This document shows positions 22,003 through 31,390 of a stretch of 64,000 nt of DNA, in pieces (positions within the stretch are counted from its first letter, which is position 1; every line of letters starts with the position of its first letter). The DNA is from Cranoglanis bouderius (Eukaryota; Chordata; Actinopteri; Siluriformes; Cranoglanididae). The stretch lies in NCBI GenBank assembly GCA_023630585.1, contig CM042552.1:16254269-16318268 (forward strand). Direction: 5' to 3'. The notes beneath the pieces are model-generated. The model worked only from the letters and a program-made list of their open reading frames with translations, made no database searches and was not told where the DNA came from. A program made the position numbers and the translations under genes.

Positions 22003-24330
22003 ATGGACTTTTTGTATCCCCCTGATGCCTACGATGGATTTTCAGTTTACCCCCAATGTTTTTTGTTACAGGCCCAACTTTATTTTCTTAGCCTAGAAGA
22101 CCCCAAACCCGACGAGAAGCAGTGGTTGGGGTTCCTGTTGTCACGTCTCGTAGGCTCAGCTCACCAGTGGGTGGAGTTTCACCTTGCCACAGAACCAAGT
22201 AAGCTATGTACTGTGTCAAGCTTTGTGGAACTGTTAGTAAAAGTGTTCGGGAGTCCTGATTTCACTCCCGACCTTAAAAATTTCTTGGCGAGGGACCGCC
22301 TGTCTGATAGACCCAGCCTGCCGTTCACCACGCACTACGAGAGGCAGCTGGCCAACATGGCGGCCTACACCTCTCAGCCTCAGACCCAGGTCGACAAGGC
22401 ACTAGTGACCCAGGCGTGTGCGACCGAGGGCTGCAGCAGACAGGCCAAGCTACGGTGTCCCGCATGTGTGAAACGAGGGCTACAAGGCTCATTCTTCTGC
22501 TCTCAGGAGTGCTTCAAGGGCAGCTGGCGTACCCACAAACGACTCCACAAGAGAGCCTCAACCCCAGAGCTCCAGCCGGAGACCCAGCAGATGGTCTCCC
22601 CAGTGGAGCTCCAACCGGAGGTCAACCGGCGACCTCCAACCCAGAGCACCAGCCGGAGACCCAGCAGATGGTTTCCTCAGCGGAACTCCAAGCGGAGGTC
22701 AACCTGGCGACCTCCAACGGAGGAGACCCACGAGAAGGTCTCCCCTGCAGAGCTCCAACTGGAGGTCAACCTGGCAACCTCCGACCCAGAGCTCCAACCG
22801 GAGGTCCATGGGGCGACCTCCTCTCAAGCCACGTTCCTGCCGGAGGTCCACGGGGCGACCTCCTCTCAAGCCACGTTCCTGCCGGAGGTCCACGGGGCGA
22901 CCTCCTCTCAAGCCACGTTCCTGCCGGAGGTCCACGGGGCGACCTCCTCTCAAGCCACGTTCCTGCCGGAGGTCCACGGGGCGACCTCCTCTCAAGCCAC
23001 CTTCCTGCCGGAGGTCCACGGGGCGACCTCCTCTCAAGCCACCTTCCTGCCGGAGGTCCACGGGGCGACCTCCTCTCAAGCCACGTTCCTGCCGGAGGTC
23101 CACGGGGCGACCTCCTCTCAAGCCACGTTCCTGCCGGAGGTCCACGGGGCGACCTCCTCTCAAGCCACGTTCCTGCCGGAGGTCAACGAGGTGACCTCCT
23201 CTTTGGAGCTCCAGTCGGAGGTCAACGTGGCGACCTCAAACCCGGAGCTTCAGCCCGAGACCCACGAGGTGGTCTTACCTGCGGAGCTCCAACCAGAGGT
23301 CGACGTGGCGACCTCAACCCCAGAGCTCCAGCCAGAGACCCACGAGAAGGTCTCTCCTGCAGAGCTCCAGTCGGAGGTCAACGAGGTAACCTCCTTTCCA
23401 GAGCTCCAGGTGGAGGTCAATGAGGCGACCTCCTCTCCAGAGCCAAAGCCAAGTCCCTGCCCAGGGCCGACCAGGTGGCGTCCAAGGCCAAGTTCATGCC
23501 CAAGTTCCTGCCCGAGGCCGACCAGGCGGCCTCCAAGGCCAAGTTCATGCCCAAGTTCCTGCCCGAGGCCGACCAGGCGGCCTCCAAGGCCAAGTTCATG
23601 CCCAAGTTCCTGCCCGAGGCCGACCAGGCGGCCTCCAAGGCCAAGTTCCTGCCCGGGGCCGACCAGGCGGCCTTCAAAGCCAAGTTCCTGCCCGAGGCCA
23701 ACCAGGCGGCCTCCAAGGCCAAGTTCACGCCAGAGGCTGATCAGACAGCCTTCAAAACCAAGTTCCTGCCAGAGGCTGACCAGGCTGCTCACCACGATCC
23801 GCTCATGCCAGGGGCCGACCAGGCGGCCTTCAAAGCCAAGTTCCTGCCAGAGGCTGACCAGGCGGCCCACCACACTCCACACACGCCAGAGGCCGACCAG
23901 ACGGCCTCCAAAGCCAAGTTCCTGCCAGAGGCCGACCAGACCGCCTCCAAAGCCAAGTTCCCGCCAGAGGCCGACGAGACGGCCCACCACGCTCCGCTCA
24001 TGCCCGAGTCCGATGAGATGGCCCACCACGCTCCGCTCACGCCTGAGGCCGACGAGATGGCCCACCACGCTCCGCTCACACCTGAGGCCGACGAGACGGC
24101 CCACCACGCTAGGTTCAAGCCAGAGGCTGATGATGCAGCCTTCCAAGTGTTGTTACTGCCTCATGACCATAGTCAATGCTTGCCTTGGGACCTGGGGGGC
24201 AGAGGTTACAATCTTGCCCAGAGGCCCAGGACTGCCAGAGGTGTTAAGCGCCTTTGGGTGGGGCTCTGTTACGATTCCCCCTCGCGCTGATCGCCGAAGT
24301 GTGCGAGCAGTGCACTTCCGCATTCAGTGA
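22003..24330 (+). CDS. Gag-like / METAP1-type zinc finger / tandem-repeat ORF
   Basis: An uninterrupted ORF of 775 codons. Residues about 1-135 (PPDAYDGF, FLLQAQLYF, LSRLVGSAHQWVEF) resemble the N-terminal capsid part of Ty3/gypsy or PEG10/RTL-type Gag. Residues 139-183 are a zinc finger of METAP1 type. Residues about 185-265 are loose PELQPET / PAELQPEVN repeats. Residues about 267-392 are nine 14-aa repeats (EVHGATSSQATFLP), followed by more PELQPE-type units. From about 23443 the natural reading seems to move to another frame (ASKAKF-FLPEADQA), so an old indel probably lies there; the GC-rich repeats keep all frames open. An upstream ATG at 21926 is in a different frame. The ORF runs into the 3' LTR. 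No catalytic domain is present. Confidence 0.75.
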   Translation: MDFLYPPDAYDGFSVYPQCFLLQAQLYFLSLEDPKPDEKQWLGFLLSRLVGSAHQWVEFHLATEPSKLCTVSSFVELLVKVFGSPDFTPDLKNFLARDRLSDRPSLPFTTHYERQLANMAAYTSQPQTQVDKALVTQACATEGCSRQAKLRCPACVKRGLQGSFFCSQECFKGSWRTHKRLHKRASTPELQPETQQMVSPVELQPEVNRRPPTQSTSRRPSRWFPQRNSKRRSTWRPPTEETHEKVSPAELQLEVNLATSDPELQPEVHGATSSQATFLPEVHGATSSQATFLPEVHGATSSQATFLPEVHGATSSQATFLPEVHGATSSQATFLPEVHGATSSQATFLPEVHGATSSQATFLPEVHGATSSQATFLPEVHGATSSQATFLPEVNEVTSSLELQSEVNVATSNPELQPETHEVVLPAELQPEVDVATSTPELQPETHEKVSPAELQSEVNEVTSFPELQVEVNEATSSPEPKPSPCPGPTRWRPRPSSCPSSCPRPTRRPPRPSSCPSSCPRPTRRPPRPSSCPSSCPRPTRRPPRPSSCPGPTRRPSKPSSCPRPTRRPPRPSSRQRLIRQPSKPSSCQRLTRLLTTIRSCQGPTRRPSKPSSCQRLTRRPTTLHTRQRPTRRPPKPSSCQRPTRPPPKPSSRQRPTRRPTTLRSCPSPMRWPTTLRSRLRPTRWPTTLRSHLRPTRRPTTLGSSQRLMMQPSKCCYCLMTIVNACLGTWGAEVTILPRGPGLPEVLSAFGWGSVTIPPRADRRSVRAVHFRIQ
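22417..22551 (+). other. C6H2 zinc finger resembling METAP1 N-terminal finger
   Basis: Within the ORF, residues 139-183 carry six Cys and two His in the METAP1 pattern: C-x4-C (CATEGC), C-x2-C (CPAC), FCSQEC, then THKRLH. The most telling runs are QGSFFCSQECFKGSW and AKLRCPACVK. From memory, methionine aminopeptidase 1 of vertebrates has nearly the same string at its N-terminus, with differences mainly at variable positions. All metal ligands are kept. The aminopeptidase domain is absent. In METAP1 the finger is linked to ribosome association; what it does here is unknown. Confidence 0.85.
22801..23178 (+). repeat. Coding tandem array, nine 42-bp units
   Basis: Nine head-to-tail units beginning GAGGTCCACGGGGCGACCTC, encoding EVHGATSSQATFLP. 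Units differ by one or two bases (G or C in CCAC[GC]TTCC; CCATGG in the first). There are no spacers. The 42-bp period keeps all six frames open, which explains the long antisense ORFs over the same span. Confidence 0.95.
23463..24120 (+). repeat. Second coding tandem array, 51- and 39-bp units
   Basis: Units built on GCCTCCAAGGCCAAGTTC...GAGGCCGACCAGGCG. The first three are about 51 bp (extra ATGCCCAAGTTC), later ones about 39 bp or longer with CACCACGCTCCGCTCA variants. In the frame of 23475-24290 they encode ASKAKFLPEADQA-type units, acidic and Lys/Ala rich. In the frame of the long ORF they read as Arg/Pro/Ser units. Confidence 0.88.
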
Positions 24331-24805
24331 CTTTCGCTTTGTTTACTTCGCCACGTATGTTTTGTTTTGGTTCATGTCTTGTCTCTGCTCCTGTGTTATC
24401 ATTGGTTGTGTCTTAATATGTCTCAGGTGTGTTGTGTTGACCACTCGTTGTGTTCATGTATTTAAACCCCCGTGTTTCCTAGTATCAGGGCGAAGTATTA
24501 GTTCAGCTACCTTGTGTTCTGTCTGTTACCAAGCCGTTTGGTCTCGTTTTGTATTTCCTGGTTTATGATCCTTTTTCTGTCTCGTGTTGTTGATTCTTGC
24601 CTCGCCTCGTGTTGTTGATTCTTGCCTCGCCTCGTTCATGCTGTTTGCCGATCGCCTGACCCACGCCTGTTTCCTGACTACGCTCTTGTCTAACGATTTG
24701 GATTACTACTGTCCCTATAATTCTGAATGTTCCAATACTTTTGGACTTTCTAATAAAGTGACTTTAACCTGCACTTGCATCCGCCTACCGTCACCTTGCC
24801 TAACA
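24267..24805 (+). repeat. 3' LTR
   Basis: 539 bp. Same ends as the 5' LTR. It has an extra block near the start (gctgatcgccgaagtgtgcg) and a duplicated ttgttgattcttgcctcgcc unit near 24587-24630. Substitutions against the 5' LTR are scattered, so the insertion is not very recent. Confidence 0.88.
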
Positions 24806-24810
24806 CATTA

Positions 24811-25078
24811 CCATTTGATTTTATTACATTTTATTTTCATCTTTCGTTATTAATTTAATAAATAAAAGTGTATATGTTGATTTTCCATATTTTTATACCA
24901 ACAGTCAAATATGAATAACATGAAGAAATATCAGAGTGGCAAGTTTATCACAAGTGCAACCTGCTTAATGCCTACATTTTATGACTGTGTATAATGTAAA
25001 TGTATACAATATACATGCATACTGTTGGCTCAGTGGAACATGATCATAGAATATTTATTTAACAAGTACAGTTGCAAT
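24811..25078. other. Intron 62 stretch; nothing recognised
   Basis: AT-rich intron between the LTR element and the next transposon. No motif is recognised. Confidence 0.4.
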
Positions 25079-26458
25079 CAAATTATTCAACCCCCATTGC
25101 AAATCAGGTTTATTGTCAGACTTTCAGCTGTTTGCAATGAACAAATCAAACAAAAGCAATTGAAATAGCTCAACACAACGAATTTCCCTTAATTCAACTG
25201 AAAATGCAACTTATAATGACTTCTCCAGTTTCAAAATTATTCAACCCCTTCATGGCAAGCATCTTTAGTACTTTGCTGTTTAGTACTTTGCTGTTATGAC
25301 CTGCTGCAAACGAGATGCATAGCCAGACACCAGCTTCTGGCAGTGTTCCAGCCCATTCTTAGCCCATTCCTCATGAGCAATGGCCTCCAGTTCAGTAATA
25401 TTCTTGGGTTTGCATGCTGCAACCGCCTTCTTCAAATCAAAAAGCCAGGTGACTGTGATGGCCCTGTAGAATTTTCCAGGACTTCTTCTGCAACCAAACC
25501 TTGGTGGAATTTAGGGTATAGTTGGGATCATTGTCCTGTTGGAATGTCCAATGATGCCCAAGCTTCAGCTTCCTCACAGACGGCATGACATTTTCTCCTA
25601 GGATTTCCTGACACTTCAATGAATCCATCTTGCCTTCCACATGCTGCAGGTTTCCAGTGCCAGAGGATGCAAAGCACACAAAAGTTCCACTTTTCTGTGG
25701 AGCGATGAAATAAAACTGTAACTTTTCAGCACGATGGATAAGCAGTATGTCTGGAGGAAGAAGAATGAAGCATACGCTGAAAAGAACACTCTGCCCACAG
25801 TCAAGCATGGTGGTGGCTCAGTGATCCTCTGGCATTGGAAACCTGCAGCGTGTGGAAAGCAAGATGGATTCATTGAAGTATCAGGAAATCCTAGGAGAAA
25901 ATGTCATGCCGTCTATGAGGAAGCTGAAGCTTGGGCACCATTGGACCTTCCAACAGGACAATGATCCCAAGCATACCTCAAATTCCACCAAGGCTTGGTT
26001 GCAGAAGAAGTCCTAGAAAATTCTACAGTGGCCATCAGTCACCTGACCTGAACCCCATAGAAAATCTCTGGTGGGATTTGAAGAAGGCAGTTGCAGCACG
26101 CAAACCCAAGAATATTACTGAACTGGAGGCCATTGCTCATGAGGAATGGGCTAAGATTCCTCAGGAACACTGCCAGAAGCTGGTTTCAGGCTATGCATCT
26201 TGTTTGCAGCAGGCCATAACAGCCAAAGTGTGCTCTACTAAGTACAAAAGATGCTTGCCATGAAGAGGTTGAATAATTTCGAAACTGGAGAAGTCATTAT
26301 AAGTTGCATTTCCAGTTGAATTTGGGGAAACCACTTGAAGCATTCGTTGTGGTGAGCTATTTCAATTACTTTTGTTTGATTTGTTCATTGCAGCTGAAAG
26401 TACATTTTGACAATAAACCTGATTTGCAATGGGAGTTGAATAATTTTGATTGCAACTG
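25079..26458. mobile_element. Palindromic Tc1-like element, family D
   Basis: TA on both sides (25077-25078, 26459-26460). The ends are CAGTTGCAATCAAATTATTC and its complement. The left arm (25079 to about 25660) carries the transposase 3' half on the - strand. The right arm (about 25850 to 26458) carries the same half on the + strand, with QQDNDPKHTSN, LNPIENLWWDLKKAVAA and GYASCLQQAI before the stop. The arms align over about 600 bp, although the left arm has lost the NPIENLW part. The centre (25660-25850) holds one stretch from upstream in the transposase (VCLEEEE- and VKHGGGS-like). The 5' half of the gene and the 5' terminus are absent. Confidence 0.85.
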
Positions 26459-26459
26459 T

Positions 26460-26692
26460 ATGCTTTGGATCATTGTCTTGCTGTATAATCCATTTGCGCT
26501 TGAGTTTCAACTTACAGGCTGAAGACCGGACATTGTCACACGGTGCAGCCTAAAGATCATTGAGATTACAGTGGTGAAGTTCAACAAAACAGACTTCATA
26601 TAAAAACTGTAATGAATTTTCATGGTCTCCCAACTGCTTTTTAACCATGTGGTACTAGTACATTTATAGAAGGGATTTATTTATTTATAATT
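26460..26692 (-). mobile_element. Tc1-like fragment and short unassigned stretch
   Basis: 26463-26482 (ttggatcattgtcttgctg) is the complement of the Tc1 QQDNDP coding motif. The match ends by about 26600. The rest is unassigned. Confidence 0.5.
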
Positions 26693-26936
26693 GCACTATC
26701 CGGTGTTACCCAGACGAGGATGGGTTCCGTTTTGAGTCTGGTTCCTCTCAAGGTTTCTTCCTCATACGTCTCAGGGAGTTTTTCCTTGCGACCGACGCCG
26801 CTGGCTTGCTCATTGGGGATAAATTCATAAATTTAAAATGTCCTGAATTTATATACTTCTGTAAAGCTGCTTTGGGACAATGTCCATTGTTAAACGCGCT
26901 ATACAAATAAACTGAACTTGAACTTGAACTTACTAG
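26693..26936 (+). repeat. LINE 3' tail with GAACTT satellite
   Basis: Reads ggttcctctcaaggtttctt, then gggagtttttccttgcgacc, ending gcgctatacaaataaactgaac with a GAACTT repeat. This is a widespread fish non-LTR retrotransposon 3' end. No coding part of it is attached. Confidence 0.65.
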
Positions 26937-28554
26937 CAGATCCTGTGTTTAAATTTTGTGGTTCTTTGAGACTGCCTTACTTAAGCTTTGTCTGCCTGTT
27001 ATCTCAGTCCCTATTTCCCACCTCATCAAATAGAACATTCAGTACTGGATTTGTCCCTTCAAAACTCAAAACTGCTGCTGTCATTCTAGTTTTAAAAAAG
27101 CCTAGCTTGGACCCCTCAGATCTTAAAAACTACTGCCCTATTTCTAATCTACCTTTCTTGGCTAAAGTAATGGAGAAAGTGGTTGCTTCTCAGCTTCTCT
27201 CCTGCTTAAGATCTTACAATCTCTTTGAATGTTTTCAGTCCGGCTTCCGTCCACTTCACAGCACTGAGACTGCACTAGTCAGGGTTTCAAATGATATCGT
27301 GATGGCTTCCGATTCAGGTGCCATTACTTTTCTGGTCCTCCTAGACATTAGTTCTGCTTTTGATACTATCTCACATAGTAAACTTATTTCTTGGCTCTCT
27401 GCTATTGGAATTTCTGGAGTTGCTTTATCTTGGTTTATCTCCTACCTCTCTGATCGTCAGCACTTCATTACCGTTCGTCAATTTAAATCTACCACTGACT
27501 CTATTTCTCAAGGCCTCAGGCTTCTGTTCCTCAGGCTTCTGTACTTGGTCCACTGTTTTTTATCATCTACATGCTTCCCTTAGGTCACATTATTCACCGC
27601 CATGGCTTTAATTTTCATTGCTATGCTGACGACACTCAACTCTATATTAGCTCACATCATGCTGCTCCTTTCCCTACAAACTCCTTATCTGAATGTATCA
27701 AGGACATTTAATTCCTGGATGACTAGCAATTTTCTCAAACTCAAACTGAAAAAAATGATGTGTTAGTAGTAGCATCTCCACATGTTCGATCTCGTCTTCC
27801 TGACCAATTAATTGATAGTAATGGTGTCCTGGTCAGACCCTCCTCTACTGTCCACAACCTCGGTATTATCTTTGACTCCACACTCTCTTTTAACTTGCAC
27901 ATCTCCTCTCTCACAAAAACAGCTTTCTATCATCTTCACAATATTGCTAGACTTCGCCCCATTCTTAACACCAAAGATGCCGAAACCCTTGTCCATGCCT
28001 TCATCAGTTCTCGACTTGATTATTGTAACGCTCTCTTTTCTGGCCTTCCCGCTAAAACAATCAATATATTGCAATACATCCAGAATTCAGCAGCCAGGGT
28101 TCTCTCTCATTCTAAGAAATAATCACACATCACTCCGGTCCTGTGCAGGTTACACTGGTTACCTATCTCATATCGCATCCAATTTAAAGTTCTCCTTATC
28201 ACTTTCAAAGCCCTACATGGTCTTGCCCCCTCATACATTGGTGATCTTATCCATCTCTACACTCCATCACGCTCTCTCAGGTCATCTAATACTGGCCTGT
28301 TATTCATTCCGCGTTACAAGCTGTCCTCACGCAGTGGTAGGGCTTTCTGCACAGTAGCCCCTACACTGTGGAACTCCATTCCACAATCCCTCTGTAATCT
28401 TACCTCTGTACAAGAGTTTAAAAATCAACTCAATCTCTTTGCCCAATGTTTCTGTGACTCTTAATGTTTGTGCCTTTTTTTTTCCCTTGCTGTGTTGTGC
28501 TGTGTTGTAAAGCGACCTTGAGTGTGTAGAAAGGCGCTATAAAAAATAAACTTG

Positions 28555-28565
<11 letters not shown>
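26937..28565 (+). pseudogene. L2-like LINE, 5'-truncated reverse transcriptase
   Basis: An ORF at 26918-27583 carries reverse-transcriptase blocks: STGFVPSKLKTAAVILVLKK, YCPISNLPFLAKVMEKVVAS, FQSGFRPLHSTETAL and LLDISSAFDTISH. After a frameshift near 27520 the catalytic YADDTQLY is encoded at 27622-27645. 27760-28122 reads LVHAFISSRLDYCNALFSGL, the conserved C-terminal end. The 3' tail is aggcgctataaaaaataaac followed by a TAA repeat. Truncated at the 5' end, with several frameshifts. Confidence 0.88.
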
Positions 28566-28621
<56 letters not shown>

Positions 28622-28622
28622 G
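28553..28622 (+). repeat. TAA/TTA microsatellite at LINE 3' end
   Basis: AATAATAAT changes to ATTATTATT midway. It follows the LINE tail directly and so is probably its simple-repeat terminus, later expanded. Confidence 0.88.
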
Positions 28623-28624
28623 AT

Positions 28625-29096
28625 GATTCTTTTTCTGCTCTCGGGCTGAATTTGCTGGGACAGCCAGTCCTGGACAAATTGGCAGTCGTTGAAATCTGCA
28701 CCACTTGTAGATGATTTTCCTTACAGTAAAATGATGTATTTCAAATAATTTGGAGATCGTTATAAATCTCTTGCCAGAGTCATAGGCATCCACAACCTTT
28801 TTTTCGGAATATGTTATAGAACTCTTCAGATCTTGGCATGATGACACCACACACCTCAATAACAAAAGGAACACCAGACATAAGATGTGAGAGGTTCCAC
28901 CTGCACTCCCTAATCCCCTTTCCTAATCCATTCTAATCACTGGCACCCAATCTTGAACACCTGATTCTAATTTTATGGATTTGAATGTGTGATAAATGTA
29001 GGGGTGTACTTACTTTTTTCCATGTGACTGATCTGTTTTTTGTTAATTTAAATTTAAACAATTTCCATGGGGTGTACTTATTTTTTCACAGGACTA
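28625..29096 (-). mobile_element. Tc1-like family E, 5' end fragment
   Basis: On the - strand from 29096: end sequence (tag)tcctgtgaaaaaataagt, a second copy of the gtcacatggaaaaa motif, then the start of a transposase. LFEIHHFTVRKI and the SGKRFITISK helix-turn-helix part are visible at 28690-28870. Closely related to 53100-53500. The rest is lost into the microsatellite. Confidence 0.7.
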
Positions 29097-29104
29097 ATAT
29101 ATAT

Positions 29105-29327
29105 ACTGTACAATCCCCTCTGAACGTATTGGAACAGCAAGGCCAATTCGATTGTCATACAAGACTTTTCCCCCTTGATGAAGTCCTTTGTTGTGTTGGC
29201 AGTGCTTTTTGCATAATTGTCTTGCTGCATGATGAAGTTCCTCTGAATTAGATTGGATGCATTTCTCTGTGAATTAGAAGACAGTTCTGTAGACTTCTGA
29301 ATTCATTCTGCCATTACCATAATGAGT
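29105..29327 (-). mobile_element. Tc1-like fragment
   Basis: Begins tacaatcccctctgaacgta, which resembles a Tc1 TIR. It contains cataattgtcttgctgcatg, the complement of the QQDN region. Short and decayed. Confidence 0.45.
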
Positions 29328-29329
29328 TA

Positions 29330-30824
29330 CAGTGCCTATAGAAAATCATCATACCCCTTTGAAATAGTCACTTTTTTTGTCTTACAGCCTGAAATCAAAA
29401 CCCATTACAAACATTTTTTTTTTGTTCCAGCTTTATTTACACATTCTGCCTTGCAACATTCAAGTAACGTAAAAAGGCAGCAGTTTGGAAACGTAAAAAA
29501 AAAGAAAAGAAAACTAGAATAACAGAGTTGGAAAAGTGATCAGTTCCATGATTTAATACTTTGTAGAGCCACCTTTTGCTTTAATTACGGCCATCAGTCT
29601 GTTTGGATATGTCTCTATTAGCTTTGCACACCTAGATTGGGGAATATTTGCCCATTTTTCCTTGCAGAATTGTTCGAGTTCAGTCACATTTTGTGCTGAG
29701 AGGCGATTGACTGCTGTCTTCAAGTCCAATCACAGATTTTCAATTGGATTTAGGTCAGGGCTCTGACTTGGCAACTCAAGGACATTCACCTTCCTATCCT
29801 TAAGCCAATGCGTAGTTTTTTTGGTGGTGTGTTTAAGGTCATTGTCATGCTGGAAGGTGAACCACCTGCCCATCTTCAGCTGTCTAGCAGAGGGCCACAG
29901 GTTTTCCCAAGAATTTGGGTGTACTCGGCAGCATCCATTTCCCCTTCAATCCTGACCAACTGCCCAGTCCCCGCTGAAGAGAAACACCCCCACAACATAA
30001 TGTTACCATGACCATGCTTCATAGTAGGTATGGTGTGTTTGGTTTTTCCCAAACATAATGCTTGCAGTAAAGTCCAAAAAGTTCTTCCAAGTGTTTTTTT
30101 GGAAAGCCTTTTCAGAAGAGGCTTCTTTCTTGCCACCCTGCCATACAGGCCAGCTTTGTGTAAAGCTTGTGAGATTGTCGTCACATGCACAGACCAACCA
30201 ATCTCTGCCATAACGACTTGTAAGTCCTTCAAAGTTGCCATTGGCTTCTTGGTAGCTTCCCTGATCAATATCCTCCTGGCTCGGTCATCCAATTTGGAGG
30301 GACGGCCCGATCTAAGCAAGGTGTTGGTGGTGCCATCCACTTCTTAATAATGCTCTGAACGGTACTCAGAGGGATAGTTAAAGCCTTTGAAATCTTTTTG
30401 TATCCTTCTCCTAACTTGTGCCTTTCCACAACCATGGTGTATTCTTTGCGTTGCCATGCACTACTAGTAATGGAATCATCATGGAACAGCCGGTTTTCTT
30501 ATGAAGTAATCAAAACCACTGCAACTGATGTCAGGTGGGGGGCAATTAGCATGGTGTGTGATCTGGGAAGTGACTGGTTGTACCTGAGCAAGTTTATAAT
30601 GGTTACTCTAAGGGGCTGATCACTTATCCAGACCAGGTATTTCACTAATTAAATTTTAATAATTGTTCAGAATTTTTAAAAATGTTTTTTCCACTTGGAT
30701 GTCGTGGGTTATAATGTGTAAATCCAGCTGGCAAAAGGTAGATTTAATTTATTTTAATTTCCAGAGTGTAATGTGACAAAAGGTAAGGATTTTGACAGGG
30801 TATGATGATTTTCTATAGGCACTG
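29330..30824 (-). mobile_element. Tc1-like transposon, family F
   Basis: TA on both sides (29328-29329, 30825-30826), 1495 bp. TIRs CAGTGCCTATAGAAAATCAT and complement. The transposase is on the - strand. 29876-30340 reads RSGRPSKLDDRARRILIREA, YGRVARKKPLLKR and MLWGCFSSAGTGQLVRIEGE. The segment nearer 29330 holds decayed HDND and NPIENL motifs. The first catalytic Asp region is lost around 30050-30100 and stops and frameshifts break the gene. Confidence 0.87.
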
Positions 30825-30869
30825 TACATCATCAATAAAGATTAATGAGCCCATGCCAGGCCTCTCCAT

Positions 30870-31390
30870 TATGTTTTGTTCATGAGCAGATCCATTCTTT
30901 CTATATAATTTGGCCTTGACTTCAGTACTTTTGTGGCTCATCTCTGTATTTCTTTGTGAATTCCAATCTGGTCCTCTGATTCTTACTGCTCATGAGTGGT
31001 TTGCATCTTGTGGTTTGGCCTCTATATTTCTGCACTTGAAGTCTTCTTCGAATAGTGGATTGTGATACCTTCACCCCTGCTCTGTCAAGTTTGTTGATGT
31101 GACTGACTGTTGTTTTGGAGTTTTTTGTCACAGCTCTCACAATGTTTCTGTCATCAACTGCTGTTGTTTTCCTTGGCCGACCTGTTCCATGTCTGGTTGT
31201 TAGTATGCCAATGGTTTCTTTCTTTTCCTGGACATTCCAATTTGTTGTATTGGTTGTGAGTTCTGGGAAGTGTAGTCCGGGACGGTCGTGTCTGTAGGCC
31301 GTGGTGCATTCTGGGAAAGTTAGTTTGCTAATAAACAATGTGATGGTCAACTTGAAAATTTCTTCTAATAGAATAGTATAGCCCATACTA
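30870..31390 (-). mobile_element. Tc1-like fragment, DNA-binding part
   Basis: 30922-31386 on the - strand reads TRHGTGRPRKTTAVDDRNIV and then VTKNSKTTVSHI, STIRRRL, GQTTRCKPLMSSKNQRTRLE. These are the second helix-turn-helix and linker of a Tc1 transposase, with a GRPRK AT-hook-like motif. No TIRs were found. The 31250-31340 end is a separate unassigned piece. Confidence 0.65.

Larger units (their letters stand above)
21434..24805 (+). mobile_element. LTR retrotransposon, non-autonomous, with captured METAP1-type zinc finger
   Basis: A complete LTR element: 5' LTR 21434-21908, internal part 21909-24266, 3' LTR 24267-24805. Both LTRs start TGTTACGATTCCCCCTCG and end CTAACA. The element is flanked by the direct repeat CATTA (21429-21433 and 24806-24810). 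A G-rich tract (gggtggggctc) just before the 3' LTR fits a polypurine tract. I see no canonical primer-binding site after the 5' LTR. The 2.36 kb interior has no protease, reverse transcriptase or integrase. It encodes a Gag-like part, a C6H2 zinc finger and coding tandem repeats. It must have moved with enzymes supplied by a Ty3/gypsy relative. Confidence 0.88.

Noticed and set aside
22801..23178. CRISPR-like direct repeat array
   Set aside because: The units are contiguous with no unique spacers, are coding, and lie in a vertebrate retroelement.
22699..24146. Long antisense ORFs over the LTR element (up to 298 aa)
   Set aside because: They exist only because the coding tandem repeats contain no stops in any frame; no domain or conserved start supports them.
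19334..29096. The two family-E ends as termini of one giant interrupted Tc1
   Set aside because: Both carry 5'-end features (19334 on +, 29096 on -) rather than one 5' and one 3' end, and 29096 lacks the block seen at 19334. Two separate copies are more likely.
30030..30347. + strand ORF over the family-F Tc1
   Set aside because: Antisense shadow of the - strand transposase.
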